Source: Bradyrhizobium jicamae (GTDB taxonomy: Bacteria; Pseudomonadota; Alphaproteobacteria; Rhizobiales; Xanthobacteraceae). Taken from it: a stretch of 64,000 bases of DNA. The notes beneath the pieces are model-generated. The model ran no database searches. It saw nothing but the letters and a program-made list of their open reading frames with translations, and was not told where the DNA came from. Shown here in pieces: positions 1 to 8,143 of the stretch. Location of the stretch: the NCBI RefSeq assembly GCF_018130215.1, contig NZ_JAFCKQ010000016.1, forward strand, positions 1-64,000, read 5' to 3'. The translations under genes were made by a program, and so were the position numbers. Every line of letters starts with the position of its first letter. The first letter of the stretch is position 1.

Positions 1-155
1 CTGTGGTCCTACCCCCGTGCTTTCTACACTGCACGGGGCCCATGGGTGCGATCGGCACCCGGCTTTCCCTGCGCCCTTCAGGTTCCACGGGCGCCCCGAA
101 CGGCAAAGTCTCGGACGCGTGGCGTCGCGAGAACGCGGACGTGTGACCGATAAGT
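1..155. repeat. Structured intergenic repeat, copy A (5' part outside the window)
   Basis: Near-identical to the segment starting at 60071: shared blocks include ctgtggtcctacc, the run from cccatgggtgcg through cggctttccct (41-70), and gtcgcgagaacgcg (124-137). Visible hairpins are 13-20 with 31-38 (ccccgtgc/gcacgggg, 10-nt loop) and 71-76 with 89-94 (gcgccc/gggcgc). The right arm of the outer stem, cccggctttccct, is at 58-70; its left arm would lie before base 1. I recall this sequence as a dispersed family in Bradyrhizobium, but this was not checked. Short ORFs here are artefacts of the repeat. Confidence 0.8.
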
Positions 156-258
156 CGCGCCACGATCGCGTTGTCATCCTTCGATGCACCAATCCCTCGC
201 CAAAGGTCGGCCGGTTACGCTACGCTACCCTACCCTGCGCCCGCACAGGAAGGACCAG

Positions 259-432
259 ATGAACGGCAATCGGTATTACGGGGTCCGCGTCGAGGGCGCG
301 AAGTATGGCGTGGGCTTCGGCTCGGCGCTGGCGATGGCGATTTCCTACACCAATCATCATTCGATCCTGTGGGCGATCATTCACGGCATCCTGGGCTGGC
401 TCTATGTGATCTATGTCGCGCTGTTCGGGTGA
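259..432 (+). CDS. Small membrane protein, 57 residues
   Basis: ATG at 259 follows a good Shine-Dalgarno (aggaaggaccag). The product begins MNGNRYYGVRVEGAKYG and then has two hydrophobic stretches, roughly residues 18-30 and 37-56, separated by a short NHH-containing loop, so a small inner-membrane hairpin protein is likely. It ends 10 bases before pdxY starts, suggesting cotranscription. The family is not recognised. Its promoter would lie in or just after the structured repeat at 1-155. Confidence 0.65.
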   Translation: MNGNRYYGVRVEGAKYGVGFGSALAMAISYTNHHSILWAIIHGILGWLYVIYVALFG

Positions 433-442
433 TCGGGAAAGC

Positions 443-1294
443 ATGACCGTCATCTCCATCCAGTCGCAGGTTGCCTGGGGTCACGTCGGCAACAGCGCCG
501 CGGTCTTCCCGATCCAGGCGCATGGCATCGACGTTGTCGCCGTGCCGACCACGCTGCTCAGCAACCGGCCGGGCTACGACACCATCCGTGGCCGGGTGCT
601 CGACGTGCAGTTGGTCGCCGACCTCCTGCTCGGGATCGAGGAGCGCGGCGCACTCGACGGCGCGCGGATGATCCTGTCGGGCTATCTCGGCTCGGCCGAC
701 ATCGCGGCCGAAGTTGCAGATTTCGTCTCCGGCGCCAAGGCCAGGAACCCGGCCCTGCTCTATTGCTGCGATCCCGTGCTCGGCGATCGCGAGGAGGGCC
801 TGTTCGTGCGATTGGACATCCCGCCGCTGATGCGCGACCAGCTCTGCCCGCTCGCCGACATCATCACGCCCAACCATTTCGAGCTCGAGTACCTCTGCGG
901 CACGAAAGCGACCACGATCGACGCCGTGATCGCGCAGGCCCGCACGATCATCGCGCGCGGTCCGTCGACCGTCGTCGTCACCAGCGCGGAGCTGCCGGAT
1001 ACATCCGGCGACACGATCGAGACGTTGGCGATCGAGGCGACCCGTGCCTGGCGCCTTCGCACGCCGAGAGTGCCGATCAGCCCGAACGGCACCGGCGACC
1101 TGTTTGCCGGGCTGTTCGCCGCGGCGCGCGTGCAGGGATCGGACACGCCGGCCGCGCTCGGCCACGCCGCATCCGCGATCTTCGCCGTGCTCGAGCGCAC
1201 GGCGCGCAGCGGCACCGAGGAAATGCGCATCGTCGAGACCGGCGAGGAACTGGTTCATCCGAAGCGCCGGTTCGAGGCCGTCGCCATCACCTGA
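443..1294 (+). CDS. pdxY: Pyridoxal kinase PdxY
   Basis: Phosphorylates pyridoxal with ATP to pyridoxal 5'-phosphate in the vitamin B6 salvage pathway (cytoplasmic). The protein is 283 residues, the usual size for PdxY/PdxK. It opens with the family signature ISIQSQVAWGHVGNSAA and contains the GTGDLFAG ribokinase-fold ATP-binding and anion-hole motif near residue 215. ATG 443 was chosen because it begins directly with the conserved strand; the 10 upstream in-frame codons are not conserved-looking. Only 17 bases separate it from the LysE-type gene, so the two are probably cotranscribed. Confidence 0.9.
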   Translation: MTVISIQSQVAWGHVGNSAAVFPIQAHGIDVVAVPTTLLSNRPGYDTIRGRVLDVQLVADLLLGIEERGALDGARMILSGYLGSADIAAEVADFVSGAKARNPALLYCCDPVLGDREEGLFVRLDIPPLMRDQLCPLADIITPNHFELEYLCGTKATTIDAVIAQARTIIARGPSTVVVTSAELPDTSGDTIETLAIEATRAWRLRTPRVPISPNGTGDLFAGLFAAARVQGSDTPAALGHAASAIFAVLERTARSGTEEMRIVETGEELVHPKRRFEAVAIT

Positions 1295-1311
1295 CAGTCA
1301 GGACACGACCC

Positions 1312-1938
1312 ATGATCGATACCGCCACTCTCCTCACCTACGCCGCCGTGGTACTCGGCCTGTTTCTCATCCCCGGTCCCGCCGTGCTGCTGGTGCTGGC
1401 GCGCGCGGTGACCGGCGGGCCGCGTGTCGGCGTGGCGACGGGGCTCGGGATTGCGCTCGGCGACCTCGTCCACACCGCGATGGCGACGTTTGGCCTGTCC
1501 GCCGTGCTGATGACTTCGGCGCTCGCCTTCTCGATCGTGAAATATGCCGGCGTCGTCTATCTGATCGTGCTCGGCATCCGCGCCCTGTTCGAGAAAAGCA
1601 ACGATCTCACGATGCCCACGTCCCAGCCGGTGGATGCGCGGCGCGCGTTCCGCCAGGCGATCTGGGCGGAGATGCTCAATCCGAAGACCGCGCTGTTCTT
1701 CCTCGCCTTCCTGCCGCAGTTCATTCACCCCGATCATGGTTCGGCGATTGCCCAGTTCGCAACGCTCGGCCTGATCTTCGTCGCAATGAGCGCGGCCTAT
1801 ACCTCGCTGCTCGCGCTTGCCGCCGGCCGGATCAGCCCTTGGATCCGGCGCAACCGGAGCATCGGCCAGTGGCAGGGCCGCGTGGTCGGCACCATCTACA
1901 TCGCGCTCGGCATCCGCCTCGCCTTCCAGGAGCGGTGA
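1312..1938 (+). CDS. LysE/RhtB family amino-acid exporter
   Basis: A 208-residue inner-membrane protein with about six hydrophobic segments and the family's N-terminal motif FLIPGPAVLLVLARA followed by G-x-G-x-A-x-GD (GLGIALGD). The NPKTALFFLAFLPQF motif in the middle is typical of the LysE superfamily. Members export amino acids or related small molecules; the substrate cannot be told from sequence. It follows pdxY closely on the same strand and ends just before a bidirectional terminator. Confidence 0.85.
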   Translation: MIDTATLLTYAAVVLGLFLIPGPAVLLVLARAVTGGPRVGVATGLGIALGDLVHTAMATFGLSAVLMTSALAFSIVKYAGVVYLIVLGIRALFEKSNDLTMPTSQPVDARRAFRQAIWAEMLNPKTALFFLAFLPQFIHPDHGSAIAQFATLGLIFVAMSAAYTSLLALAAGRISPWIRRNRSIGQWQGRVVGTIYIALGIRLAFQER

Positions 1939-1964
1939 GTGCCGTCTTCCAAAAAAAGCCAGGA

Positions 1965-1993
1965 AAAAAGCCCGGCGCAAGGCCGGGCTTTTG
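1965..1993. terminator. Bidirectional rho-independent terminator
   Basis: The hairpin agcccggc/gccgggct (arms about 1970-1977 and 1982-1989) is flanked by an A run on the left and a T run on the right, so it can stop transcription from both directions. It sits between the convergent exporter gene (ends 1938) and SH3 protein gene (ends 2003). Confidence 0.8.
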
Positions 1994-2002
1994 GCTTCGT
2001 CA

Positions 2003-2914
2003 TTACCGCTGGTGACCGCGTCCGCCTCCACCCGGAGCAGCGCCTGCATGTGGCGCGGCGCTGACGTGCGGTGCGCCGCCGCCCACGTGCGGCATCGCGG
2101 GCGCGGCAGCGCGCGGGGCCGGCATCTGCGCATGCGCGTTCATCGGCGAGCCGTGGCTGACGTTCGGCTGCGCGATGTGCGGCATTGCCTGCCGTGCGGG
2201 GGCTGCCGAGACGCGCGGCGCTTCACGCATCCTCGCCATCGGCCTCGCCATCTGCGGCTGCGCGCGTGCATGGGCGATCGCTGCTGCACGTGGCGCAGTG
2301 CGGGCACCCTCTCGTGCCATGCGGGCCTGTACATTGGCTGCCCGTCCCTGCGCCTCCCGGGCGGCAGGTTGACGCGCGATGGCCTGCCCGGACGTGACGC
2401 GCCCCGCGACGCCGTTGCGCCCCGGTCTCGCCGCGGTCGTAACTTCGCGCGCGGCCGCCGCGCGCCCGATCCGGGCCGCCGAACGGTCGACCGTCATCCG
2501 CGAGGCGAAGCGCTCATGCGAGCGCCAGTACCCGCTCCAATAGTCGCGGCTATGATACCAGGGTCGCCCGGCATAATAGCTCGACCAGTACGAGCTCAGC
2601 ACGAACGGCACCACGGGGATGTCGATCTCGTCGGCATAGTCGGGGAGATAGACGTAGTGGTTGCGGTAGAGATATTCGAGATAGGCCGACGACACCCAGC
2701 CGCGGTCATCGGACCAACTCACGTCGCACCAGGCGTCGCCTCTGAGACAGCCGTGAATGTCGACACGGGCGCCGCCGGGAATGCGGTCGACGGTCGGAAA
2801 ACCGCCGCCTGGTCCTGCCCGCAGGCCGACTGTGGTCGTGACGATCCCTGGTGCCGCCAACGCGGCGGTCGGCATCAGCAGCAATGCTGCAACGAAAGCT
2901 CCTTTGAGTTTCAT
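2003..2914 (-). CDS. Secreted SH3-domain protein with Ala/Pro/Arg-rich tail
   Basis: A 303-residue protein starting at the ATG at 2914 behind a strong Shine-Dalgarno (aaggaggaaatcgcc). Residues 1-20 (MKLKGAFVAALLLMPTAALA) are a Sec signal peptide. A bacterial SH3-type domain follows: TVGLRAGPGGGFPTVDRIPGGA through the WCDVSW and GWVSSAYL strands. Residues from about 150 onward are low-complexity, rich in Ala, Arg, Pro, His and Met. Secreted SH3b proteins usually bind peptidoglycan or other envelope ligands; the exact role is unknown. Monocistronic as far as can be seen. Confidence 0.8.
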   Translation of the reverse strand: MKLKGAFVAALLLMPTAALAAPGIVTTTVGLRAGPGGGFPTVDRIPGGARVDIHGCLRGDAWCDVSWSDDRGWVSSAYLEYLYRNHYVYLPDYADEIDIPVVPFVLSSYWSSYYAGRPWYHSRDYWSGYWRSHERFASRMTVDRSAARIGRAAAAREVTTAARPGRNGVAGRVTSGQAIARQPAAREAQGRAANVQARMAREGARTAPRAAAIAHARAQPQMARPMARMREAPRVSAAPARQAMPHIAQPNVSHGSPMNAHAQMPAPRAAAPAMPHVGGGAPHVSAAPHAGAAPGGGGRGHQR

Positions 2915-3091
2915 GGCGATTTCCTCCTTCAAGGAGGAACGCGACAACGAAACGAGCGTTCCTTAAAGCAGTGTCACCTGACCGAAAGGATGAGCAGCCT
3001 TTCGGACCACGTCTTTGACGTCATCGGGCTCGCCAACGGGCAACCCCGATGGCCGACCGCTCTGCTCGCCACGCGCGCTGCATCGATTGCA

Positions 3092-3376
3092 TCACGCAGC
3101 CTTGGCAGCCGTTTCCTTGGCCGCCTTTTCCGCGGGCGCGGTCTCCATCGCCCTCATATACAGATCGAGCAAGGTGTCGCGCTCGTCGCGCTCATCCTGA
3201 TCCTGCTTGCGCAGCTTGATGATCTCCTTGAGGATCTTCACGTCAAATCCTTCGGCCTTGGCTTCCGAAAAGACTTCCTTTTTCTGCTCGTTCAATTCCT
3301 GCAATTCGGTGTCAAGATTCTCGATCCGCTCGACGAAAGAACGAATGCGACCGCCGGGAATGGTGATGTCAGACAT
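3092..3376 (-). CDS. gapR: GapR family nucleoid-associated protein (DUF2312)
   Basis: The 94-residue product MSDITIPGGRIRSFVERIENL... matches the DUF2312/GapR family, whose Caulobacter member binds overtwisted DNA and stimulates type II topoisomerases. The N-terminal GGRIRSFVERIE segment and the long charged helix ending DERDERDTLLDLYMRA are characteristic. A further Ala/Lys-rich tail (about 15 residues) follows. The start at 3376 is chosen because the conserved domain begins there; the upstream in-frame extension is not conserved-looking. It is transcribed divergently from csaA. Confidence 0.85.
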   Translation of the reverse strand: MSDITIPGGRIRSFVERIENLDTELQELNEQKKEVFSEAKAEGFDVKILKEIIKLRKQDQDERDERDTLLDLYMRAMETAPAEKAAKETAAKAA

Positions 3377-3532
3377 GGTGCCTCTTGCTTGGATGAGGCT
3401 GTGAAATGAAAGCAAAGAGATAACCAATGTATTAAGCCTGCGAGCCCCCTTCATCTGCACCCCGTGTGATGGCTTGGGCAATCGCTTTGGCATCATGCAC
3501 CGGCATACCGCCGACAGAACGAGTTCCACGAC

Positions 3533-3877
3533 ATGTCTCCCTTGAAGCCCCAGGCCAGTTACGACGACTTCGCCCGGCTCGACATCCGCATCGGCAGGAT
3601 CGTCGAGGTCCAGCCGTTTCCGCGCGCACGCAATCCCTCATACAAGGTCGGCGTCGACGTCGGGGCCGAACGGATCATGTGGTCGAGTGCGCAGATCACC
3701 AATTACGCGCCCGCGGCGCTGGTCGGCTCGCTCGTCGTCTGCGTCTGCAACTTCGGTCCGAAGAACATCGCGGGCTTCACCTCGGAGCTGTTGATCCTCG
3801 GTGCGAAGGACGCGGCCGGCAAGGTCATCATTCTCGGCCCGCGCAGCGAGGTTGCGATCGGCGAAACGGTCTTTTGA
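3533..3877 (+). CDS. csaA: CsaA-like tRNA-binding protein
   Basis: A 114-residue single-domain protein with the EMAP/Trbp111-type tRNA-binding OB fold: DFARLDIRIGRIVEVQPFPRARNPSYKV, then SSAQITNY and the VCVCNFGPKNIAGFTSE strand-loop-strand. Length equals that of free-standing CsaA proteins, which form dimers and bind the outside corner of tRNA; a chaperone or secretion role was proposed in Bacillus. ATG 3533 follows a weak Shine-Dalgarno. It is divergent from gapR with about 150 bases between them. Confidence 0.85.
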   Translation: MSPLKPQASYDDFARLDIRIGRIVEVQPFPRARNPSYKVGVDVGAERIMWSSAQITNYAPAALVGSLVVCVCNFGPKNIAGFTSELLILGAKDAAGKVIILGPRSEVAIGETVF

Positions 3878-4051
3878 TTCGCATGCCGGTGATTCTCACG
3901 CGGTTTTGAGTCTCACGACGGCATCATGGTTAATTTGATTCAAATGCTCCGCATTCCCCGTAGTATCCCGATGGGGGATCATCCGGATTCTCGGCAAGGC
4001 CGCGCGCTGCTATTCCGACATGCGGGATTCGCCTGTTACGGGAATCGGAAA

Positions 4052-4282
4052 ATGACCGCGGTTTACTTCCACTGCTCCGACGATCAACACGTCCTGCTCG
4101 ATCGCAACGGCTCCGCCATGAACCTCTCCGAGGCGCGCGAGCATGCCGAGCGGCTGGTGCGCTCCTATGTGATGACGCCGAGCTCGGAGGACTGGCGCAA
4201 CTGGGTGCTGCATGTCACCGACGATCTCGGCGACGAATTGTTCGAGCTGCCGTTTGCCGCCGTGCTCGGCCAGCTGCATTGA
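4052..4282 (+). CDS. DUF6894-type small protein
   Basis: A 76-residue cytosolic protein, MTAVYFHCSDDQHVLLDRNG..., with the pattern of DUF6894 proteins: short beta strand, D-x-x-G, then an LSEAREHAERLVRSYV helix, then a W-x-LHVTDD-GDELFELPF strand pair. Function unknown. The start at 4052 fits the family; a longer in-frame ORF begins at 3926 but that extension looks non-coding. A second relative lies at 4593-4838. Confidence 0.7.
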   Translation: MTAVYFHCSDDQHVLLDRNGSAMNLSEAREHAERLVRSYVMTPSSEDWRNWVLHVTDDLGDELFELPFAAVLGQLH

Positions 4283-4292
4283 GGGCCGCGTC

Positions 4293-4433
4293 ATGATCCT
4301 GCTGCGCCGCCGCCTCAATGCCCTGCTCGCGCTTATCGAAAGTGTCCGCGATCCCTATCGTCCCGAATTGCATTACATGCGGGGCCCCGGCCCGAAATGG
4401 CGCGCACGGCACGCGCTGGGCAAGGTGGACTGA
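4293..4433 (+). CDS. Possible small basic protein, 46 residues
   Basis: ATG 4293 opens MILLRRRLNALLALIESVRDPY and the product is rich in Arg and Pro. It begins 10 bases after the preceding DUF6894 gene, preceded by gagggccgcg, a weak ribosome binding site. No family is recognised. It could be a translationally coupled small protein or a chance ORF; homolog conservation would decide. Confidence 0.35.
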   Translation: MILLRRRLNALLALIESVRDPYRPELHYMRGPGPKWRARHALGKVD

Positions 4434-4592
4434 CAGGTGATCGCGTCGCGCATCCCCGTTCAACTACGGAGTTGCTGCACTCCTGCACGCCGATTTTGCG
4501 CCGATCGCCCGGCGTGTGTGCGTGATGCATCTTAGGGAACCATCCGACTCAGTGTTACCCTGTGGTGCATACCGAAACGGGGGAACTTCGGA

Positions 4593-4838
4593 ATGCCATA
4601 TTACACATTCGATCTCGTGGTCGGGGAAGAGTTCCGCAATCAGGGCACCATCATCCTGGAAGACATCAGCGTGGCCTCCGATCGCGCCGACCAGCTCGCC
4701 AACGAGCTGTCACAGGTCAAGCCTGAACTGAGGGCACATGGCTGCGCGGTGCGCGTTACCGATGTCGAGAACAGGGAGCTCTATCGCACCCCGCTCGATC
4801 CGGTGCCGCAATGGCGCCGGTTGTCCGAGCGGGCATAG
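4593..4838 (+). CDS. DUF6894-type small protein
   Basis: An 81-residue protein MPYYTFDLVVGEEFRNQG... whose layout (N-terminal strand, helix beginning ASDRADQLANELSQV, C-terminal VRVTDVENRELYRTPLDP strand pair) matches DUF6894 and parallels the product at 4052. A Shine-Dalgarno-like gggggaacttcgga precedes ATG 4593. Function unknown; members are common in Bradyrhizobiaceae in many copies. Confidence 0.7.
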   Translation: MPYYTFDLVVGEEFRNQGTIILEDISVASDRADQLANELSQVKPELRAHGCAVRVTDVENRELYRTPLDPVPQWRRLSERA

Positions 4839-4896
4839 GCCTCCGCCGTCCTGATCACGCCGCGCGTGGTCAACCGGGCATCGCGCGAGCGCGCCG

Positions 4897-5799
4897 CTAG
4901 CCGGACGTTTCGACCCGCGCCCGGTTGTTCGGCCCCTCGCCGCTTGCGCGCAGAGCCGTCAGTCCCTCGCGATAGTTCGGGTATCGCAGCACGACGCCGA
5001 GCTCGCTCCTGATCAATGCGTTCCGCACACGGTTGTTCTTGTCATAGAAGCTTCGTCCCATCGGCGTGAGATCGGCCTCTGCAAACGGAATCTCGGGCGG
5101 CGGAGCAATGCCGCAGAGCTTCGCGGCGAAACTGACGACATCCTGCGGCGGTGCAGGTTCGTCGTCGCTGACATTGTAGACCGCGCCGGCGCGCGGGCTC
5201 ATCAGCGATGCTTCGACCACGGCGGCGATATCGGCGACGTGGATCCGGTTGAAGACCTGGCCGGGCTTGACGATCCGGCGCGCAGTCCCGGCCGCCAGCT
5301 GCGCGAGCTGGTTGCGACCGGGGCCATAGATCCCGGCGAGACGAAACAGATGCGTGGCCTTGCCTCGTGTCGCGCCGAAGTCGAGCCACGCCCGCTCCGC
5401 CTCCGCCCTGAGCCGCGAGCGACCCTCGCGCGGCACCACGGGCGTGGTTTCGTCGACCCAGCCGCCCGCGTGGTCGCCATAGACACCGACGGTCGAGAGG
5501 TAGCCGATCCAGCCCAGCCTCGGCGCCGCGGCGATCGCCTCGCCAAATGCTGCCAGCACGCGATCGCCGCCATGGTCGGGCGGGATCGACACCAGGACCG
5601 CGTCGCTTGCGGCGATCTCGCCGGCGATCGCGGGATCACGATCCCCGTCGGAGAACAGTCGTGCCCGGATGCCGCTGCGCGAGAGCTGCCCGGCCTTCGC
5701 GGCCGTCTGCACGGTGGCCGCGATCTCGTGGCCTGCTGTTCGCAGGCGCTCGGCGATCGCATGCGCCGAGTAGCCGTAGCCGAACACCAGAAGTCTCAT
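4897..5799 (-). CDS. NAD-dependent epimerase/SDR-like protein (YeeZ type)
   Basis: A 300-residue extended-SDR protein. The N-terminus MRLLVFGYGYSAHAIAERL carries a Rossmann G-x-G-x-x-x motif, followed by STVGVYGDH (active-site Ser/Thr and Tyr region) and the FRLAGIYGPGRNQL strand typical of sugar-nucleotide epimerase relatives. Substrate unknown. It begins 26 bases before the DUF1993 gene ends, on the same strand, so the two are likely cotranscribed. Confidence 0.75.
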   Translation of the reverse strand: MRLLVFGYGYSAHAIAERLRTAGHEIAATVQTAAKAGQLSRSGIRARLFSDGDRDPAIAGEIAASDAVLVSIPPDHGGDRVLAAFGEAIAAAPRLGWIGYLSTVGVYGDHAGGWVDETTPVVPREGRSRLRAEAERAWLDFGATRGKATHLFRLAGIYGPGRNQLAQLAAGTARRIVKPGQVFNRIHVADIAAVVEASLMSPRAGAVYNVSDDEPAPPQDVVSFAAKLCGIAPPPEIPFAEADLTPMGRSFYDKNNRVRNALIRSELGVVLRYPNYREGLTALRASGEGPNNRARVETSG

Positions 5800-5824
5800 C
5801 AGCGTTGCAATCGCCCCAGACCGC

Positions 5825-6346
5825 TCATTTCTTCAGGTTCAGACGACCCATGAAGTCGCGCTTGCCGAGAGGTGCGCCCTTGTGGCGGAGGATGTCGTAG
5901 GCCGTGGTCGAATGGAAGAAGAAGTTCGGCAGCGAGAACGACATCAGGAATCCTTCCGCGGTGAAGGGCATCGTCCGCTCGCCGACCTTGAACAACACGT
6001 CGCGGCCGACCAGCTCATTGACGGCATCGGGCGCCAGCGCCGCGAGCTCGCTGCGGGCGTCCGCGACCAGCGCCTGCAATCCGGCGTAGTCGAGATCCCG
6101 CGGACCTGAAGGCGGCACGAACACGCCGTTCTTCGCCGCGTCCATCGCGCCGCGGGAATGATGCGCGAGCGAGACGACCTGGAAGCGGAACGGCAGCATG
6201 TCCGGAAACAGCCGCGTTTCGACGATCTCGGCCGGATCGACGCCGTGCTCCTTGAAATGCGCGAGGCTCTTGTCGAGGAAACCGGAGACGGCTCCGAGGA
6301 TCTGCAGATAATTGGCGACGGTCGCGTCGTAGAGTGAAAAGGACAT
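5825..6346 (-). CDS. DUF1993 family protein
   Basis: A 173-residue protein starting MSFSLYDATVANYLQILGAVSGFLDK, a hallmark of DUF1993, with the helical-bundle pattern seen in DinB-like proteins and the C-terminal SLPNFFFHSTTAYDILRHKGAPLGKRDF motif. Biochemical function unknown. The start at 6346 was preferred over upstream in-frame codons because the family begins here and gaattcgcc follows an AGGGGGAA ribosome-binding site. Confidence 0.85.
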   Translation of the reverse strand: MSFSLYDATVANYLQILGAVSGFLDKSLAHFKEHGVDPAEIVETRLFPDMLPFRFQVVSLAHHSRGAMDAAKNGVFVPPSGPRDLDYAGLQALVADARSELAALAPDAVNELVGRDVLFKVGERTMPFTAEGFLMSFSLPNFFFHSTTAYDILRHKGAPLGKRDFMGRLNLKK

Positions 6347-6526
6347 GGCGAATTCCCCCTGATGAAAAGATATTCCACCGCTTGCGCCGGCAGAGTTCCC
6401 GGAATCTCCGGCGAAAGCAAGCGGAAGCAAGGAACCATCGCGGCGGGAATCAACGCAGCCGTCCGGCCGGGGCGCGCTCGCAAGGCGCGCTCACGTCGGT
6501 CTCCCAAATCCGGTTTCGGGCCAGTC

Positions 6527-6712
6527 TCAGCTCTGATGTGGCCCGCGCATGATCTTCATGGCGTCCTCGACGTGACGCCATTCCGTGGCCTGTTCGGTCT
6601 CGCCCTTCTTCTCGCAAGCCACGGCATTTTGCGCCGCATGAACGATCGCCTGCTGGCCATGCCTTTCCAGCATCTGCCGCGCGATGGTGTGGATTTGCAT
6701 TTCGGACATCAT
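6527..6712 (-). CDS. Small hypothetical protein, 61 residues
   Basis: Product MMSEMQIHTIARQMLERHG... is predicted mostly helical (two amphipathic helices, second containing ACEKKGETEQATEWRHVEDAMKIM). Start 6712 follows gaggaaagcgcc. An ATG three bases later is equally possible. I do not recognise a named family; similar helical proteins occur next to unrelated genes in Bradyrhizobium. Transcribed divergently from the methyltransferase at 6855. Confidence 0.6.
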   Translation of the reverse strand: MMSEMQIHTIARQMLERHGQQAIVHAAQNAVACEKKGETEQATEWRHVEDAMKIMRGPHQS

Positions 6713-6854
6713 GGCGCTTTCCTCACGTGCACCCGGGCCGGCCTTGTCGGATCTCCGGCTGCCTTCAATCAAACCGCTGACCGGATATCTGGTTCCACGC
6801 GGCCGCCAGCGTATACTGCCCATTCCGACCAGGCTTTCGATCGGCACGGTAACC

Positions 6855-7619
6855 ATGGCGCAGAACATCTACGACGATCCCGATTTCTTCGCCGGCTATA
6901 GCCAATTGCCGCGACAGGTTCGTGGGCTGGTCGGCGCCCCCGAATGGCCCGCGATCCGCGCCATGCTGCCCGACGTCTCCGGCAAGCGCGTGGTCGATCT
7001 CGGCTGCGGCTTCGGCTGGGCATCACGCTGGATGCGCGAGCAAGGCGCAGCCAGCGTGCGCGGCATCGACCTGTCACAAAACATGATCGCGCGCGCCGCC
7101 GAGATGACGCAGGATCCGGCGATCAGATATGAGGTTGCCGATCTCGAGACGCTGGAACTGAAGGAGGCCGCTTTCGATCTCGTCTACAGCGCGCTTGCCT
7201 TCCATTATGTGAGGGATTTCGATCGGCTGACCGGCATGCTGTCTCGCGCGCTCGTCCCGGGGGCATTCCTGGTGTTCACCATCGAACATCCGATCTATAT
7301 GGCAGCTGCCCATCCGCACTGGCTACAAGACGGAGACGGCCGCAAGACCTGGCCGGTCAGCCGCTATTTCATCGAGGGCGAACGCCGCACCGACTGGTAC
7401 GTCAAGGACGTGCTCAAATATCACCGCACGATCGGCTCGACGCTCAACGCGCTGATCGGCGCCGGCTTTGCCATACGTCGTGTCGAGGAATTTTCGCCGA
7501 CGCCGGAACAGATCGCATCCGCGCCCGAGCTTGCCGAAGAGCTCGAGCGTCCGATGATGATGCTGGTGTCGGCGCAGCGTCAGGCCGCAAGCAGCTTGTC
7601 GAATTCTTCCGGCGGGTAG
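6855..7619 (+). CDS. Class I SAM-dependent methyltransferase
   Basis: A 254-residue Rossmann-fold methyltransferase. Motif I is VVDLGCGFG at residues 46-54; motif II VRGIDLSQNMI; then YEVADLETLEL and FDLVYSALAFHYV, as in UbiE/Methyltransf_11 proteins. Substrate is unknown (small molecule most likely). ATG 6855 is preferred because the conserved domain begins shortly after; a longer frame reaches 6684 but overlaps the divergent gene. Its 3' end overlaps the convergent small gene at 7580 by 40 bases. Confidence 0.8.
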   Translation: MAQNIYDDPDFFAGYSQLPRQVRGLVGAPEWPAIRAMLPDVSGKRVVDLGCGFGWASRWMREQGAASVRGIDLSQNMIARAAEMTQDPAIRYEVADLETLELKEAAFDLVYSALAFHYVRDFDRLTGMLSRALVPGAFLVFTIEHPIYMAAAHPHWLQDGDGRKTWPVSRYFIEGERRTDWYVKDVLKYHRTIGSTLNALIGAGFAIRRVEEFSPTPEQIASAPELAEELERPMMMLVSAQRQAASSLSNSSGG

Positions 7620-7780
7620 GATTTGCCGTCCTTGTCGGTGATCACGACCTTCCATCCCTCGCTCGCCCAAACCCTGGCCTTGGCGACGATGACGTAGGTG
7701 CTTTCCCGCTCGACCCTGACCGTCTCGTTGTCGCGTTCTGCGACCATCTTGTAAGCCAACGCTGCATCCCCTTCAGACAC
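7580..7780 (-). CDS. Small conserved-looking protein, 66 residues
   Basis: A GTG at 7780 preceded by aaggatggttgc (Shine-Dalgarno at proper spacing) is the most likely start, giving MSEGDAALAYKMVAERDNETVRVE..., with a strand-rich C-terminal half RVWASEGWKVVITDKDGKSYPP. An internal ATG at 7747 and an upstream ATG at 7873 are alternatives. Function unknown. The last 40 bases overlap the 3' end of the convergent methyltransferase gene. Confidence 0.55.
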   Translation of the reverse strand: MSEGDAALAYKMVAERDNETVRVERESTYVIVAKARVWASEGWKVVITDKDGKSYPPEEFDKLLAA

Positions 7781-7908
7781 GCAACCATCCTTGCCGTCTG
7801 TTGGCAGCGGCTTTGGGCTGCAATTCGCCGGGAGCGTGACCATTTGGTGGAGGCGTTCGCGCAATGCACGCATCGTGCGGTGCGTAATCGGCGCCAGGCG
7901 ATCACAAG

Positions 7909-7946
7909 AAAAAACCCCGCCTTCTGCGGGACGCGAGGGCGGGGAA
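7909..7946 (-). terminator. Rho-independent terminator after rlpA
   Basis: Arms ccccgcc (7915-7921) and ggcgggg (7938-7944) form a GC-rich stem. On the minus strand the stem is followed by a run of six T, so it terminates leftward transcription. The nearest upstream minus-strand gene is rlpA, whose stop is about 200 bases away. Confidence 0.7.
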
Positions 7947-8143
7947 AGGTTCATTGGGCAGAAATCCACGCGTCTGTGAAAGGAGAACGCGGGGAAGTAG
8001 CGGCGATGATTGTATTTGTGCCCAAGCCGGGAACAACGGGATTAAAGCGCACATCGTCCCGGGACTTTTTCCCGGTAGCACAGGAAAAAGTCCTGATTGG
8101 CACGCCGCGACGCCAGGAATGCCTCCACCTGCCTCTTTGCGCG

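Noticed and set aside
377..1258. Long minus-strand frame opposite pdxY
   Set aside because: Composition typical of an antisense artefact; PdxY signature is on the plus strand.
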